Positions 1 through 7,845 of a stretch of 64,000 nt of DNA are shown piece after piece. Made by a program: the position numbers and the translations under genes. Numbering within the stretch: position 1 is the stretch's first letter; each line of letters starts with the position of its first letter. Source of the stretch: Microbacterium testaceum StLB037 (GTDB lineage Bacteria; Actinomycetota; Actinomycetes; Actinomycetales; Microbacteriaceae); the NCBI RefSeq assembly GCF_008763945.1, contig NZ_VTQH01000003.1:1-64000 (forward strand). The letters are read 5' to 3'. The notes beneath the pieces are model-generated. The model saw nothing but the letters and a program-made list of their open reading frames with translations. It did no database searches and was not told where the DNA came from.

Positions 1-699
1 CAGGTTGGCGGCGAAGATGCCGACGATGTCGGGGTCCTTCTGCAGCGCCGCGGTCACGATCTCGGCGGCGGTGGAGGGCTCGTTGTGCGAGTACTGCACG
101 CCGACGGATTCGAACTTGCTGTCCTTGGCGACGGCGTCTTCGAAGCCCTGGGCGCGGGCGTCGGTGGTGGAGACGCCCGGGTCGGTGGAGACGACGAGCA
201 CCTTGCCGCCGTTGGGGTTGGCCTTCTGGATCGCCTCGAACGCTGCGGCTCCGCCGCCTTCGTTGTCGGAGGAGATCTGCGAGACGGCGCCCGAGGGGTC
301 TTCCAGCGTGGTGTCGACGAGGACGACCTTGATGCCCGCAGCCTCAGCCGCTGCGATCGGCGCCTGCATGGCCGACACGTCGGTCGGGGCGATCAGCAGG
401 GCATCGGGCTTCGACGCCACGACGGCGTCGACGATCGGCTTCTGGAGGGTCGGGTCGAACTTCTCCGGACCCTGGGTCGTGACGGTGGCGCCCTCCTTGG
501 CGGCTTCGGCCTGGATGCCGCACTGCATGGAGATGTAGAACTCGTCGCCCGCGACGCCCTGGACGAACGCGATCTTGTATCCGCCGTCGCTGCCGCCGGA
601 CGCGCCGCCGGCAGCGGAGCCGCCCGAGCAGCCCGCGAGGGTCAGCGTCGCCGCCATGCCGAAGACCGTCAGGGCGGTCGCCTTCTTGTTCCACTTCAT
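1..699 (-). CDS. Sugar ABC transporter substrate-binding lipoprotein (FrcB-like), C-terminus cut by window edge
   Basis: Extracellular binding lipoprotein that delivers a sugar or polyol to the permease and ATPase encoded upstream. The visible 233 residues start at ATG 699 with a lipoprotein signal: a KK basic start, a hydrophobic run, then lipobox TLAGC with Cys24 and a Gly/Ser-rich linker. The rest fits the periplasmic-binding-protein type 1 sugar family (Peripla_BP_4), with the typical segments PDALLIAPTD, VVLVDTT and GGKVLVVSTDPG. It is the last gene of a minus-strand operon (kinase-like, ATPase, permease, binding protein) and follows the permease after 74 bp. The gene order and single-domain ATPase resemble the fructose system FrcBCAK, but substrate is not readable from sequence; the neighbouring polyol enzymes make a polyol plausible. 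Confidence 0.9.
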   Translation of the reverse strand, partial: MKWNKKATALTVFGMAATLTLAGCSGGSAAGGASGGSDGGYKIAFVQGVAGDEFYISMQCGIQAEAAKEGATVTTQGPEKFDPTLQKPIVDAVVASKPDALLIAPTDVSAMQAPIAAAEAAGIKVVLVDTTLEDPSGAVSQISSDNEGGGAAAFEAIQKANPNGGKVLVVSTDPGVSTTDARAQGFEDAVAKDSKFESVGVQYSHNEPSTAAEIVTAALQKDPDIVGIFAANL

Positions 700-773
700 T
701 GTGATCACCGTTCTGTGTCGAGTACTGCTGTCGGGTTGGTAAGGGATGGAGAGGGAAGGGATGCCGCCGCGGC

Positions 774-1859
774 TCAGCCGCGCCGACCTCCGCTGAGGAA
801 CTTGCGCCAGAGGCCCTGCGAGTTGCCGCGGGTCGCGGCGGTTCGACGGACCTGGTCGACGTAGACCGCCGCGATGAGGACGGCACCAACGGCGACCTGC
901 TGCCAGAAGGGCTGCACCCCGGTGATGACGAAGCCGTTCTGCAGCACCGCGGGGATGAACAGGCCTACGACGGTGCCCATGATCGTGCCGACTCCGCCGA
1001 AGAGCGACGTCCCACCGATGACGACGGCGGCGATGACGTTCAGGTTGGTCTGCGACTGGCCGGCGATGGCGGTCGTGGAGAACTGCGAGAGCGACAGGAT
1101 GCCGCCGAGCCCGGCCAGGGCGCCGGAGATCGTGTAGATCTTGATCAGCTGCGCGTCGACCTTCACGCCGACCCGGCGGGCGGCGATCTCGCTCGAGCCG
1201 ACCGCCAGCGTGTAGAGGCCGAACTTGGTGAAGTGCAGCACGATCGCGCCGATCACGACCACCACGAGCGCGATCACGCTGATGATGGGGACGGACCCGA
1301 ACACGTTGCCGTAGCCGATCGAGACGGTCAGCACGGTGGGGACGTCGCGGATGTCGACGCCGCCGGTGAGGATCTGCGCGAGGCCGAGGGCCATGCCGAG
1401 GGATCCGAGGGTGACGATGAGCGGCGGGATCTTCGCCTTCGCGATGAGGAAGCCGTTGAGCAGACCCCAGCACACACCGCTGAGCACGGCGACGAGGATG
1501 CCGACGATCGCGACGCCCCAGCCTTCGCCGCCCAGGGCCCGCATCGCGAGAGCGGAGACGACGCCCGAGAACACCAGGACCGAGCCGACCGAGAGGTCGA
1601 TACCCGCGGTGATGATCACGTAGGTCATGCCGACCGCGAGGACGGCGAGGATCGAGGCGTTCTGGATGATGAGGCGGAAGTTCGACCACTGGGCGAACGA
1701 CTCGGGCGCGATGATGCTGAACACGATGATGATCGCCAGCAGCACCAGGAGGATCTGGAACGCCTGGGTGCGCAGGACCGCGACGAGGGGGTTCGTCTTC
1801 GTGTTGTCGTCGAAGGTGCCGATCGCGACGGTCTCGGTGGGAGGGGTCTGGGTGCTCAC
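774..1859 (-). CDS. Sugar ABC transporter permease (FrcC/RbsC-like)
   Basis: Integral membrane permease of a CUT2-type sugar importer, 361 residues. About ten hydrophobic segments start near residue 30; the family hallmark GIDLSVGS follows the second membrane segment, and the GGxSLFGGVGT region near the C-terminus is also typical of RbsC/FrcC proteins. The GTG start at 1859 overlaps the stop of the ATPase gene in a GTGA, so the two are translationally coupled. An open frame continues far upstream in the same phase, but that stretch lies antisense-free inside the ATPase gene in the wrong frame and is not coding. It forms the channel with the 1856-2632 ATPase and the 1-699 binding protein. Confidence 0.93.
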   Translation of the reverse strand: MSTQTPPTETVAIGTFDDNTKTNPLVAVLRTQAFQILLVLLAIIIVFSIIAPESFAQWSNFRLIIQNASILAVLAVGMTYVIITAGIDLSVGSVLVFSGVVSALAMRALGGEGWGVAIVGILVAVLSGVCWGLLNGFLIAKAKIPPLIVTLGSLGMALGLAQILTGGVDIRDVPTVLTVSIGYGNVFGSVPIISVIALVVVVIGAIVLHFTKFGLYTLAVGSSEIAARRVGVKVDAQLIKIYTISGALAGLGGILSLSQFSTTAIAGQSQTNLNVIAAVVIGGTSLFGGVGTIMGTVVGLFIPAVLQNGFVITGVQPFWQQVAVGAVLIAAVYVDQVRRTAATRGNSQGLWRKFLSGGRRG

Positions 1860-2632
1860 TTCTGGTCGTCCTTCGTGACGGCGCCGGTCATGAGTCCGAC
1901 GAGCTCTTCCATGGAGGTGTCTTTGGCGTCGATGTTGGCGACGCGGGTGCCCAGGCGCAGCACCTGGATGCGGTCGCTGACGTCGATGACGTGGGGCATC
2001 GAGTGCGAGATGAAGACCACGGCGATGCCCTTGTCCCGCACACGGCGGATCGTCTCGAGCACGTTCTTGGTCTGCCGCACGCCCAGGGCCGCCGTGGGCT
2101 CGTCGAGGAACACCACCCGCGAGGCCCAGTGCACGGCGCGGGCGATCGCGATGGCCTGGCGCTGTCCGCCCGACATCTCGCCGACGGGCGAGGTGAGCGA
2201 GCGGACCGTGGCGCCGAGCTCGTCGAACGCGGCGCGCGAGGCCTTCGCCATGTCTTTGGTCTTCATGAACCCGAGGGCGCCGGCGAGGCCCGGGCGGCGG
2301 ATCTCGCGCCCGAGGTACATGTTCTGCACGGGGTCGAGGTGCGGAGCGAGGGCGAGGTCCTGGTAGACCGTCTCGATTCCCAGCGACGAGGCGACCTGCG
2401 GGTTGCTCATGTCGATGGGCTTGCCGTCGAAGAGGATCTCGCCCTCGTCGACCGCGAGGTTGCCCGAAAGCGCCTTCACCAGGGTCGACTTCCCGGCGCC
2501 GTTGTCGCCGATGAGGGCGGTGACCTCGCCGGGGTACACCTCGAAGTCGACGTTGTGGAGGGCGCGGACGGATCCGAATTGGCGCGACAGGCCGCGCGCC
2601 TGCAGCACGGGCACGGTCGTAGTGGTGCTCAT
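1856..2632 (-). CDS. Sugar ABC transporter ATP-binding protein, single domain (FrcA-like)
   Basis: Cytoplasmic ATPase of the importer, 258 residues. Walker A is GDNGAGKST at residues 42-50, the Q-loop glutamine follows in VYQD near 91, the signature is MSGGQ at 153-157, Walker B is VVFLDEP at 173-179, and the switch histidine is H210 in FISH. Ribose- and xylose-type CUT2 importers normally have a two-domain ATPase of about 500 residues. The single domain here is the hallmark of the FrcA branch. Start ATG 2632 overlaps the upstream kinase stop in ATGA, and its stop overlaps the permease start, so the three genes form one coupled unit. Confidence 0.93.
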   Translation of the reverse strand: MSTTTTVPVLQARGLSRQFGSVRALHNVDFEVYPGEVTALIGDNGAGKSTLVKALSGNLAVDEGEILFDGKPIDMSNPQVASSLGIETVYQDLALAPHLDPVQNMYLGREIRRPGLAGALGFMKTKDMAKASRAAFDELGATVRSLTSPVGEMSGGQRQAIAIARAVHWASRVVFLDEPTAALGVRQTKNVLETIRRVRDKGIAVVFISHSMPHVIDVSDRIQVLRLGTRVANIDAKDTSMEELVGLMTGAVTKDDQK

Positions 2633-3318
2633 GAGAAAGCTCCTTCGTGGGGGCCGACGGGGGCATCGGAGACGGTGACGACGAGATCGGCGCGGTCGCG
2701 TCCGCGCTCGACGATGAGCGCATTGCGCTCGTCGACCTCGCGGACCCAGGCGACGGCCTCGTCGTGGGGGTGGTCATGGGAGACGCGACGGGCGATGAGC
2801 CGCTCGCGACGGGTGTGCGCCTCGATGTCGAGGAACCACACCTCGTCGAGGCGCGAGGCCACGGCATCCCACCCGAACTCGTCGTGGAGCAGGTAGTTGC
2901 CCTCGGTGATGACGAGCGGGACGTCGGCGGGAACGAGCACCGCCGAACCGATCGACTCCTCGAGGCCGCGGTCGAAGCGCGGGGCGTAGACGGTGTGACC
3001 GGCGCGGATGCGGTCGAGCAGGGCGACGTAACCGTCGACGTCGAAGGTGTCGGGGGCGCCCTTGCGGTCGCGCCGGCCGAGGCGCACGAGCTCTTCGTTC
3101 GCGAGGTGGAAGCCGTCCATGCCGACCAGGACCGCGTCGTCGCCCAGGGCGCTGAGGAGGGCGTCGCTCACGGTCGACTTGCCCGCGCCGGGTGTTCCGC
3201 ACAGCCCCAGCACGCGACGCTCGCCGGCCGCGACCAGCTGCCGGGCACGGTCGACGAGGTCGTCGAGGTGCACGGTCGCGGCGGTGGCCGGGGCGGCGTT
3301 CTCCGAGGTGGGGGTCAC
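2629..3318 (-). CDS. P-loop nucleoside/sugar kinase-like protein (FrcK / uridine-kinase superfamily)
   Basis: Predicted cytoplasmic kinase of 229 residues, first gene of the importer operon. Walker A is GTPGAGKST at residues 41-49; VLVGMDGFHLAN and the EGNYLL strand are typical of the uridine kinase/pantothenate kinase/phosphoribulokinase superfamily. FrcK-type proteins sit in the same position in FrcBCAK operons, so it may phosphorylate the imported sugar, but the substrate is unknown. I chose GTG 3318 because GGAAGGA lies about ten bases upstream; a GTG at 3393 would add 25 low-complexity residues without a good ribosome site. The stop overlaps the ATPase start in ATGA. Confidence 0.85.
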   Translation of the reverse strand: MTPTSENAAPATAATVHLDDLVDRARQLVAAGERRVLGLCGTPGAGKSTVSDALLSALGDDAVLVGMDGFHLANEELVRLGRRDRKGAPDTFDVDGYVALLDRIRAGHTVYAPRFDRGLEESIGSAVLVPADVPLVITEGNYLLHDEFGWDAVASRLDEVWFLDIEAHTRRERLIARRVSHDHPHDEAVAWVREVDERNALIVERGRDRADLVVTVSDAPVGPHEGAFS

Positions 3319-3424
3319 AGCGGTGTGGTCCTTCCGAGGACGCCGCACATCGGAGTGCTGCGTCGGTGAAGCGGGTCCGGTGGGGGTGTCCACCGGTCGA
3401 ACTCCGGTTACGGTAAGCCCACCG

Positions 3425-3473
3425 TGACACCGGTGTCAACACCCGAGATCAATTCGTCATGACACCGAAGTCA
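3425..3473. promoter_or_regulatory. Two palindromic operator-like boxes in the divergent importer/dehydrogenase promoter
   Basis: TGACACCGGTGTCA at 3425-3438 is a perfect 14-bp palindrome with the central CG typical of LacI-family operators. TGACACCGAAGTCA at 3460-3473 matches it at 12 of 14 positions. The centres are 35 bp apart, between the minus-strand importer operon (start 3318) and the plus-strand dehydrogenase (start 3554). This suggests one regulator controlling both directions. No LacI gene is adjacent in the window, and the nearby ROK regulator belongs to a different family, so the cognate regulator is unassigned. Confidence 0.65.
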
Positions 3474-3553
3474 TCCGCGTGATTCTGTGGTTATCATGGG
3501 CCGCGACGACACCGCCGTCGTCCTCGCCGCCCGGACCCGTGAAAGAGCCCACC

Positions 3554-4282
3554 ATGACCGCACTCACCGACCGCATCGTCCTCGTCACCGGAGCCGGTGG
3601 CGGTATCGGCGGAGCGACCGTCCGCCACCTCGTCGCCGCCGGCGCGACGGTCCTCGCCGCCGGTCGCGACGCCGACAGCGTCGCCGCCATCTGCGACGAG
3701 ACCGGAGCCGAACCCGTCGTCTTCGACCTCGAGTCGGAAGAGCAGATTCGCACCGCCATCGAGGGCCGCGACCTCTACGGCGTCGTGAACTGCGGCGGCT
3801 GGGGTGGCGAGATCGCCACGCCCATGGACACCGACATCGACGTCTTCGACAAGGTCATGAGCATCAACGCCCGCGGCTCGCTCCTGGTCACCAAGTACGC
3901 CTCGCGCGAGATGATCCGCGTCGGCAAGGGCGGGTCGATCGTCAACGTCTCGAGCCAGGCGAGCCTCGTCGCCCTCACCGGTCACATCTCGTACGGCTCG
4001 TCGAAGGCCGCGCTGGACAACATCACGCGCGTCTCGGCCCTCGAGCTCGGCGGCTACGGCATCCGTGTGAACAGCGTGAACCCCACGGTCGTCATGACGC
4101 CGATGTCGGCCTGGTACTGGGGCCGCCCCGACATCGAGGGCCCCTTCCTCGAAGCGATGCCGCTGCACAAGTGGGCCACCGAGGACGACATCGCCGCCCC
4201 CATCGTGTTCCTCCTCGGCGACGGCGCCGGCATGATCTCGGGCGTATCGCTCCCCATCGACGGCGGCTACTCCAGCCGCTGA
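3554..4282 (+). CDS. Short-chain dehydrogenase/reductase, L-xylulose/carbonyl reductase type
   Basis: NAD(P)-dependent SDR of 242 residues. The cofactor motif TGAGGGIG is at residues 12-19; the catalytic set is Ser133/134, Tyr147 and Lys151 (SYGSSK). The usual NNAG strand motif reads NCGG at 79-82, a form seen in the mammalian DCXR-like group, and VNSVNPTVVMTPM also resembles DCXR. The likely reaction is interconversion of a pentitol and its ketose (for example xylitol and xylulose), but other polyols are possible. The start ATG 3554 follows GAAAGAG by about six bases. It is divergent from the FrcBCAK-like importer and shares its operator region, so it probably acts on the imported compound. 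Confidence 0.87.
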   Translation: MTALTDRIVLVTGAGGGIGGATVRHLVAAGATVLAAGRDADSVAAICDETGAEPVVFDLESEEQIRTAIEGRDLYGVVNCGGWGGEIATPMDTDIDVFDKVMSINARGSLLVTKYASREMIRVGKGGSIVNVSSQASLVALTGHISYGSSKAALDNITRVSALELGGYGIRVNSVNPTVVMTPMSAWYWGRPDIEGPFLEAMPLHKWATEDDIAAPIVFLLGDGAGMISGVSLPIDGGYSSR

Positions 4283-4344
4283 TCCCGGATGCCGCGGAGG
4301 CGGCGCCGCGGTGGGCGGCGCCGTCTCCGCGGGCTGTGCTGGCG

Positions 4345-4665
4345 GGTCGCGCTGGGTCTGGGATCCGCGCAGGCTCAGTCGAAATTCGGCTCTCGGGCCT
4401 GAGGTTGCGCGGATCGCTGAGGGTGTGCGACGCGGGGCGGGGCCGGCGGCGCGGGCGCGTCGCGTTTGCTCCGGGATTCGCGCAGGCTCGGTCGGGATTC
4501 GGCTCTCGGGCCTGAGGTTGCGCGGATCGCTGAGGCTGTGCGGCGCGGGTGGGTGGGCGGCGCGGGCGCGTCGCGTTTGCTCTGGGATTCGCGCAGGCTC
4601 AGTCGGAATCCGGCTTCCGGGCCTGACATTGCGCGGATCGCTGAGGCTGTGCGGCGTCGCCCCCG
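4345..4665. repeat. Three tandem ~112-bp non-coding repeats
   Basis: A unit running from GGATTCGCGCAGGCTCAGTC to GGATCGCTGAGGCTGTGCGG appears three times, with GGATYCG at 4361, 4474 and 4585 (spacing 113 and 111 bp). Each unit contains GGCCTGAGGTTGCGCGGATC or a close variant; units two and three are also preceded by the same GCGGGCGCGTCGCGTTTGCT block. The stretch fills the 386-bp gap between convergent genes ending at 4282 and 4669. Open frames cross it on both strands but encode only repeated Arg/Ser/Pro-rich peptides with no recognisable domain, so I treat it as non-coding. Confidence 0.8.
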
Positions 4666-4668
4666 GGG

Positions 4669-5916
4669 CTACAGGCCGAGCGTGCGCCGCAGGTAGTCGT
4701 TGCGGAAGACGCCCCGCGGGTCGATCTCGCGGGCCACGGCGAGGAAATCGCCCGAGCGGGGGAGTGTCGAGAGGATCCGCTCCCGGGGCATGGTGAACGC
4801 CTTGCCCCAGTGCGGGCGCGCCTCGAAGGGCGCGAGGGCTTGCTCGATCGCGGGCAGCACCGCGAGGACGCCGTCGGTGTCGTTGCGCCACGTGAAGTGG
4901 ATGACCATGACGTCGCGCCGATAGGCCGGGCTCAACCACAGCTCGTCGGCGGCGACGGTGCGCAGCTCGGTGACCAGCAGCTGGTCGTCGAAGGCCGGGG
5001 CAAGGGCCCGTACCGCGGCGAGGGCCTCGCGCGCCGAGGCGAGGGGCACGAAGTACTCGCTCTGGATCTCGTCGCCGTCGCTCGGCAGGGCGTCGGCGCG
5101 GAAGTGCGGAAGACGCGTGTGCCACGGACCTGCGGTACCGCGCGGCGTGGTGTTGTCGACCGTGCGGATGCGGCCCAGATGGATGTCGTCGCCGACGGGC
5201 CGGCCGCCGAGCTCCTCCACCCACGACGGTGCCCCGGCGTCGCTCTTGGCCCACACGAGGTCGTGGTCGGGATCGCCCCAGGTCGTGAAGACGCTCACGC
5301 TGCGCGAACCGCCGAAGACACGCTCGATGTCGCCGGTGATGTCGTCCCACGCGACCCCGGTGTACGCCTGCTGCGTGACCTCGTAGGTCGGCTCGGTCTG
5401 CAGCTCCACGGCGGTGACGACGCCGAGGGCGCCGAGGCTGAGGGCGGCGGCGCCGAACCACTCGTGCGTGTCATCGATGCGGTGCATGCGGCCCTCGGCA
5501 TCCATGATCTCGACGGCACGCACGGCGCTGGAGAGGTTGCCGTTGCGCAGGCCCGAACCGTGCGTCCCGGTCGCGGTGGCGCCCGTGACCGAGATGTGGG
5601 GGAGCGAGCCGAGATTGTGCAGCGCGCGACCCTCGGCCTCGAGCACCGGGGCGAGCTCGGCGAAGGTGACCAGGCCCTCGACGCGGGCGCGGTCACCGTC
5701 GACCTCGACGCGCACGGGCAGACGCTCGAGCGAGACGAGTGCAGCTGCGGAGTCGGCGATGTCGTTGAAGGTGTGGCGGGTCGCCTGCACGCGGAGGGAG
5801 TCGGCGGATGCCACGACCTCGGCGAGTTCGTCGAGATCGGCGGGCAGCAGCACCTCGGTGGCGCGGTAGCGGTGGTTGCCCGACCAGGTGGCTCCGGGGG
5901 AACGGGTCTCGGTCAT
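4669..5916 (-). CDS. Alditol oxidase / xylitol oxidase (FAD-dependent, AldO-like)
   Basis: FAD-linked oxidase of 415 residues, almost the length of Streptomyces AldO (about 418). Family members oxidise the primary alcohol of xylitol, sorbitol or similar polyols to the aldose and release H2O2. The N-terminal FAD domain (residues about 10-180) has His48 in RHTFN, aligned with the histidine that carries covalent FAD, and SLPHISVTGATATGTHGSG. The C-terminal ALO-type domain ends with FEARPHWGKAF and a DPRGVFRN motif. Start ATG 5916 is preceded by AGGAGA. The gene is convergent with the dehydrogenase across the tandem repeats. With xylA and xylB at 8.8-11.6 kb, an oxidation of xylitol to xylose would feed directly into xylulose 5-phosphate. 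Confidence 0.9.
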   Translation of the reverse strand: MTETRSPGATWSGNHRYRATEVLLPADLDELAEVVASADSLRVQATRHTFNDIADSAAALVSLERLPVRVEVDGDRARVEGLVTFAELAPVLEAEGRALHNLGSLPHISVTGATATGTHGSGLRNGNLSSAVRAVEIMDAEGRMHRIDDTHEWFGAAALSLGALGVVTAVELQTEPTYEVTQQAYTGVAWDDITGDIERVFGGSRSVSVFTTWGDPDHDLVWAKSDAGAPSWVEELGGRPVGDDIHLGRIRTVDNTTPRGTAGPWHTRLPHFRADALPSDGDEIQSEYFVPLASAREALAAVRALAPAFDDQLLVTELRTVAADELWLSPAYRRDVMVIHFTWRNDTDGVLAVLPAIEQALAPFEARPHWGKAFTMPRERILSTLPRSGDFLAVAREIDPRGVFRNDYLRRTLGL

Positions 5917-5983
5917 CGGGTCTCCTGTACGGCTCGGGGCGGACGCCTCCATCCTGCCCCGCCCCACCGACGTCGGGGTTCGT

Positions 5984-7144
5984 TCAGCGCGGCGGGAACA
6001 GCGCCGCCTCGAAGACCGCCTCGGCGGCCCCGACGAGAAGGCGGTCCTCCCCGAGCTCGGCCACCGCCAGGCGCAGCCCCTCGGCGCACGCGGGGATCGT
6101 CTGCGCCCGCACGGCCCGGTCGAGGCCCGCGAGGTCGAGCTCGGCGAGGGCGGCGAGGAAGCCGCCCAGCACGATCACCGCGGGGTTCATGACGTTCGCG
6201 GCATTGGCGAGGGCCGTGGCGAGGATCCGCCTCTGGCGGTCGGTCTCGGCGCGGACCGCGGTGTCGGTGCTGTGCGAGAGCGCCGCGGCCAGGGCGGTGT
6301 CGTCACGGGCGTCCTGGCGCACGACGTCCACGAGCAGCGCCCGGCTCACCTCGTCCTCGAGGACGCCGTCCACGGCGCGGCGGTCGCTCGGGTCGACGAT
6401 GCCGGGCCGGTTCTGGCCGAACTCCCCGGCGTAGCCGCCCGCGCCGCCCAGCGGCATCCCGCCCACGATCACCGCGCCGCCGATGCCGCTCGCACCTCCG
6501 TTGAGGTAGACGACGTCGTGCGCGCCGCGCGCGGCGCCGAAGAGGTGCTCGGCCACCGCGCCGAGGGCGGCGTCGTTGGCGACGTGGGTCGCGAGGCCCG
6601 TGGCATCCGTCATCAGATCCGCCAGCGGAGCGTCTTTCCACCCGAGGTGGGGCGCCTCTCGCACGAGTCCGTCGGACGCCCGTACGGGGCCCGGCACGGC
6701 GGCCCCCACGCCCACCAGGCGTGCGCCGGACAGGACGCCCTCGCGCCAGCGATCGAGATGGATGCCGACGAGCTCGGCCGTGCACTCGGGGGTGAGCAGC
6801 TCCCGCTGATCGAGGCGCTCGCGCGCGACGATCGTTCCGTCGAGTGCCACGGCGCCGATGTCGAGGGCGTCGACCTCGGGGTTGACCGCGATGGCGACGA
6901 CGCGGGGGTCGGGGCCCACGATCGGGGAGGGGCGGCCGACGCGGCCCTGGGCGTCGGAGGCGCGCTCGATCACGAGCCCCGCCCGCTGCAGCTCGCCCAC
7001 GAGATCCGCGATCGTCGAGCGGTTCAGCCCCGTCGCTTCGGTGAGGGCGGCGCGGGAGCGGGGACCCTCGCGGTGCACGGTGCGCAGCACGAGCGACAGA
7101 TTGGCGCGGCGCATGCCGTCGCCTCGGCTGCCCGCGGTGACCAT
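5984..7144 (-). CDS. ROK-family transcriptional regulator (XylR/NagC-like)
   Basis: Sugar-responsive DNA-binding protein of 386 residues. An N-terminal winged helix-turn-helix (about 15-75, SRAALTEATGLNRSTIADLV) precedes a ROK ATPase-like fold with GVGAAVPGPV, VANDAALGAVAEHLFG and GGASGIGGAVIVGG. The cysteine-rich zinc motif CxCGxxGCxE expected after the GHM/GEFG segment is missing; here GEFGQNRPGIVDP is followed by a residue run without cysteines. It lies just upstream of the alditol oxidase on the same strand (67-bp gap) and is divergent from the peroxidase gene. Likely targets are the polyol genes or the xylA promoter, which carries a GTTG/CAAC box. Confidence 0.88.
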   Translation of the reverse strand: MVTAGSRGDGMRRANLSLVLRTVHREGPRSRAALTEATGLNRSTIADLVGELQRAGLVIERASDAQGRVGRPSPIVGPDPRVVAIAVNPEVDALDIGAVALDGTIVARERLDQRELLTPECTAELVGIHLDRWREGVLSGARLVGVGAAVPGPVRASDGLVREAPHLGWKDAPLADLMTDATGLATHVANDAALGAVAEHLFGAARGAHDVVYLNGGASGIGGAVIVGGMPLGGAGGYAGEFGQNRPGIVDPSDRRAVDGVLEDEVSRALLVDVVRQDARDDTALAAALSHSTDTAVRAETDRQRRILATALANAANVMNPAVIVLGGFLAALAELDLAGLDRAVRAQTIPACAEGLRLAVAELGEDRLLVGAAEAVFEAALFPPR

Positions 7145-7213
7145 CCGACCACTGTGCCACGGGCCGGGCCGATTCCCACCCCGACCACAAGCGGGCGGTG
7201 CCAGGATCGGAGC

Positions 7214-7699
7214 ATGAACCTCTCCGGCATCCCGATCACGACCATCCGCGGCGAGCAGACGACCTTCGGCGAGCTGACCGACGGAAAGGCCGCCCTCGTG
7301 GTGAACGTCGCCTCGCGGTGCGGCCTCGCGCCGCAGTACGAGGCGCTCGAGGCGCTGCACAAGAAGTACGCCGACCGCGGGTTCACGGTGATCGGCTTCC
7401 CCAGCAACCAGTTCCTGCAGGAGCTCAGCGACGAAGACAAGATCGCCGAGTACTGCTCCGCCACATGGGGCGTGACTTTCCCCATGTCGGAGAAGGTGAA
7501 GATCAACGGCCGCCACGCCCACCCGCTCTACCAGGAGCTGACATCGACCCCGGACGTCGAGGGCAGGACCGGCCGCATCTCGTGGAACTTCGAGAAGTTC
7601 GTCGTCGCGCCCGACGGCCGGGTGACGCGTTTCAGCCCGCGCACGCTCCCGGATGCCCCCGAGGTCGTCGCGGCGATCGAGGACGCGCTGCCGGCCTGA
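7214..7699 (+). CDS. Glutathione-peroxidase-family thiol peroxidase
   Basis: Peroxidase of 161 residues that reduces H2O2 or lipid peroxides. Catalytic residues are Cys36 in NVASRCGL (cysteine, not selenocysteine), Gln66 in GFPSNQF, and Trp124/Asn125 in WNFEKF. A second cysteine, Cys81, lies in the helix where atypical 2-Cys family members carry the resolving cysteine. Actinobacteria usually lack glutathione, so thioredoxin is the probable reductant. Start ATG 7214 follows CGGAGC. It is divergent from the ROK regulator. The nearby alditol oxidase would produce H2O2, which gives a possible reason for this location. Confidence 0.92.
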   Translation: MNLSGIPITTIRGEQTTFGELTDGKAALVVNVASRCGLAPQYEALEALHKKYADRGFTVIGFPSNQFLQELSDEDKIAEYCSATWGVTFPMSEKVKINGRHAHPLYQELTSTPDVEGRTGRISWNFEKFVVAPDGRVTRFSPRTLPDAPEVVAAIEDALPA

Positions 7700-7721
7700 T
7701 CGGCTCGCGCGCAGCTCTTTC

Positions 7722-7776
7722 GAGAGTCCACGACACGCCGCTTTCCTTTCGCGGTTGCGGCGTGTTCTGGACACTC
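7722..7776. repeat. Imperfect hairpin element, family with GTCC/GGAC ends (copy 1)
   Basis: Arms of 20 nt at 7722-7741 and 7757-7776 pair at 17 positions around a 15-nt loop. The 16-mer GTCCACGACACGCCGC is repeated exactly at 10087-10102. The right end GGACACTC recurs in the 37-kb copy. It lies between the peroxidase and hydrolase genes, both on the plus strand, and may act as a transcription terminator although no T-run follows. Confidence 0.6.
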
Positions 7777-7845
7777 ATCGTGGTTCGCGGCGATGTCGGA
7801 GCTGTGCCCTAATCTGAGCGGCATCCGACCCTCTGAGGAGTTGCC

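Noticed and set aside
774..2867. A 697-codon open frame that would fuse the permease to upstream sequence
   Set aside because: The part upstream of 1859 is Arg/Pro-rich and overlaps the ATPase and kinase genes in another phase; the permease has a clear GTG start with a GTGA overlap.
4311..4796. Open frames across the tandem repeats on both strands
   Set aside because: They translate only into repeated Arg/Ser/Gly peptides without domain, and one runs into the oxidase gene antisense; GC-rich repeats keep several frames open by chance.
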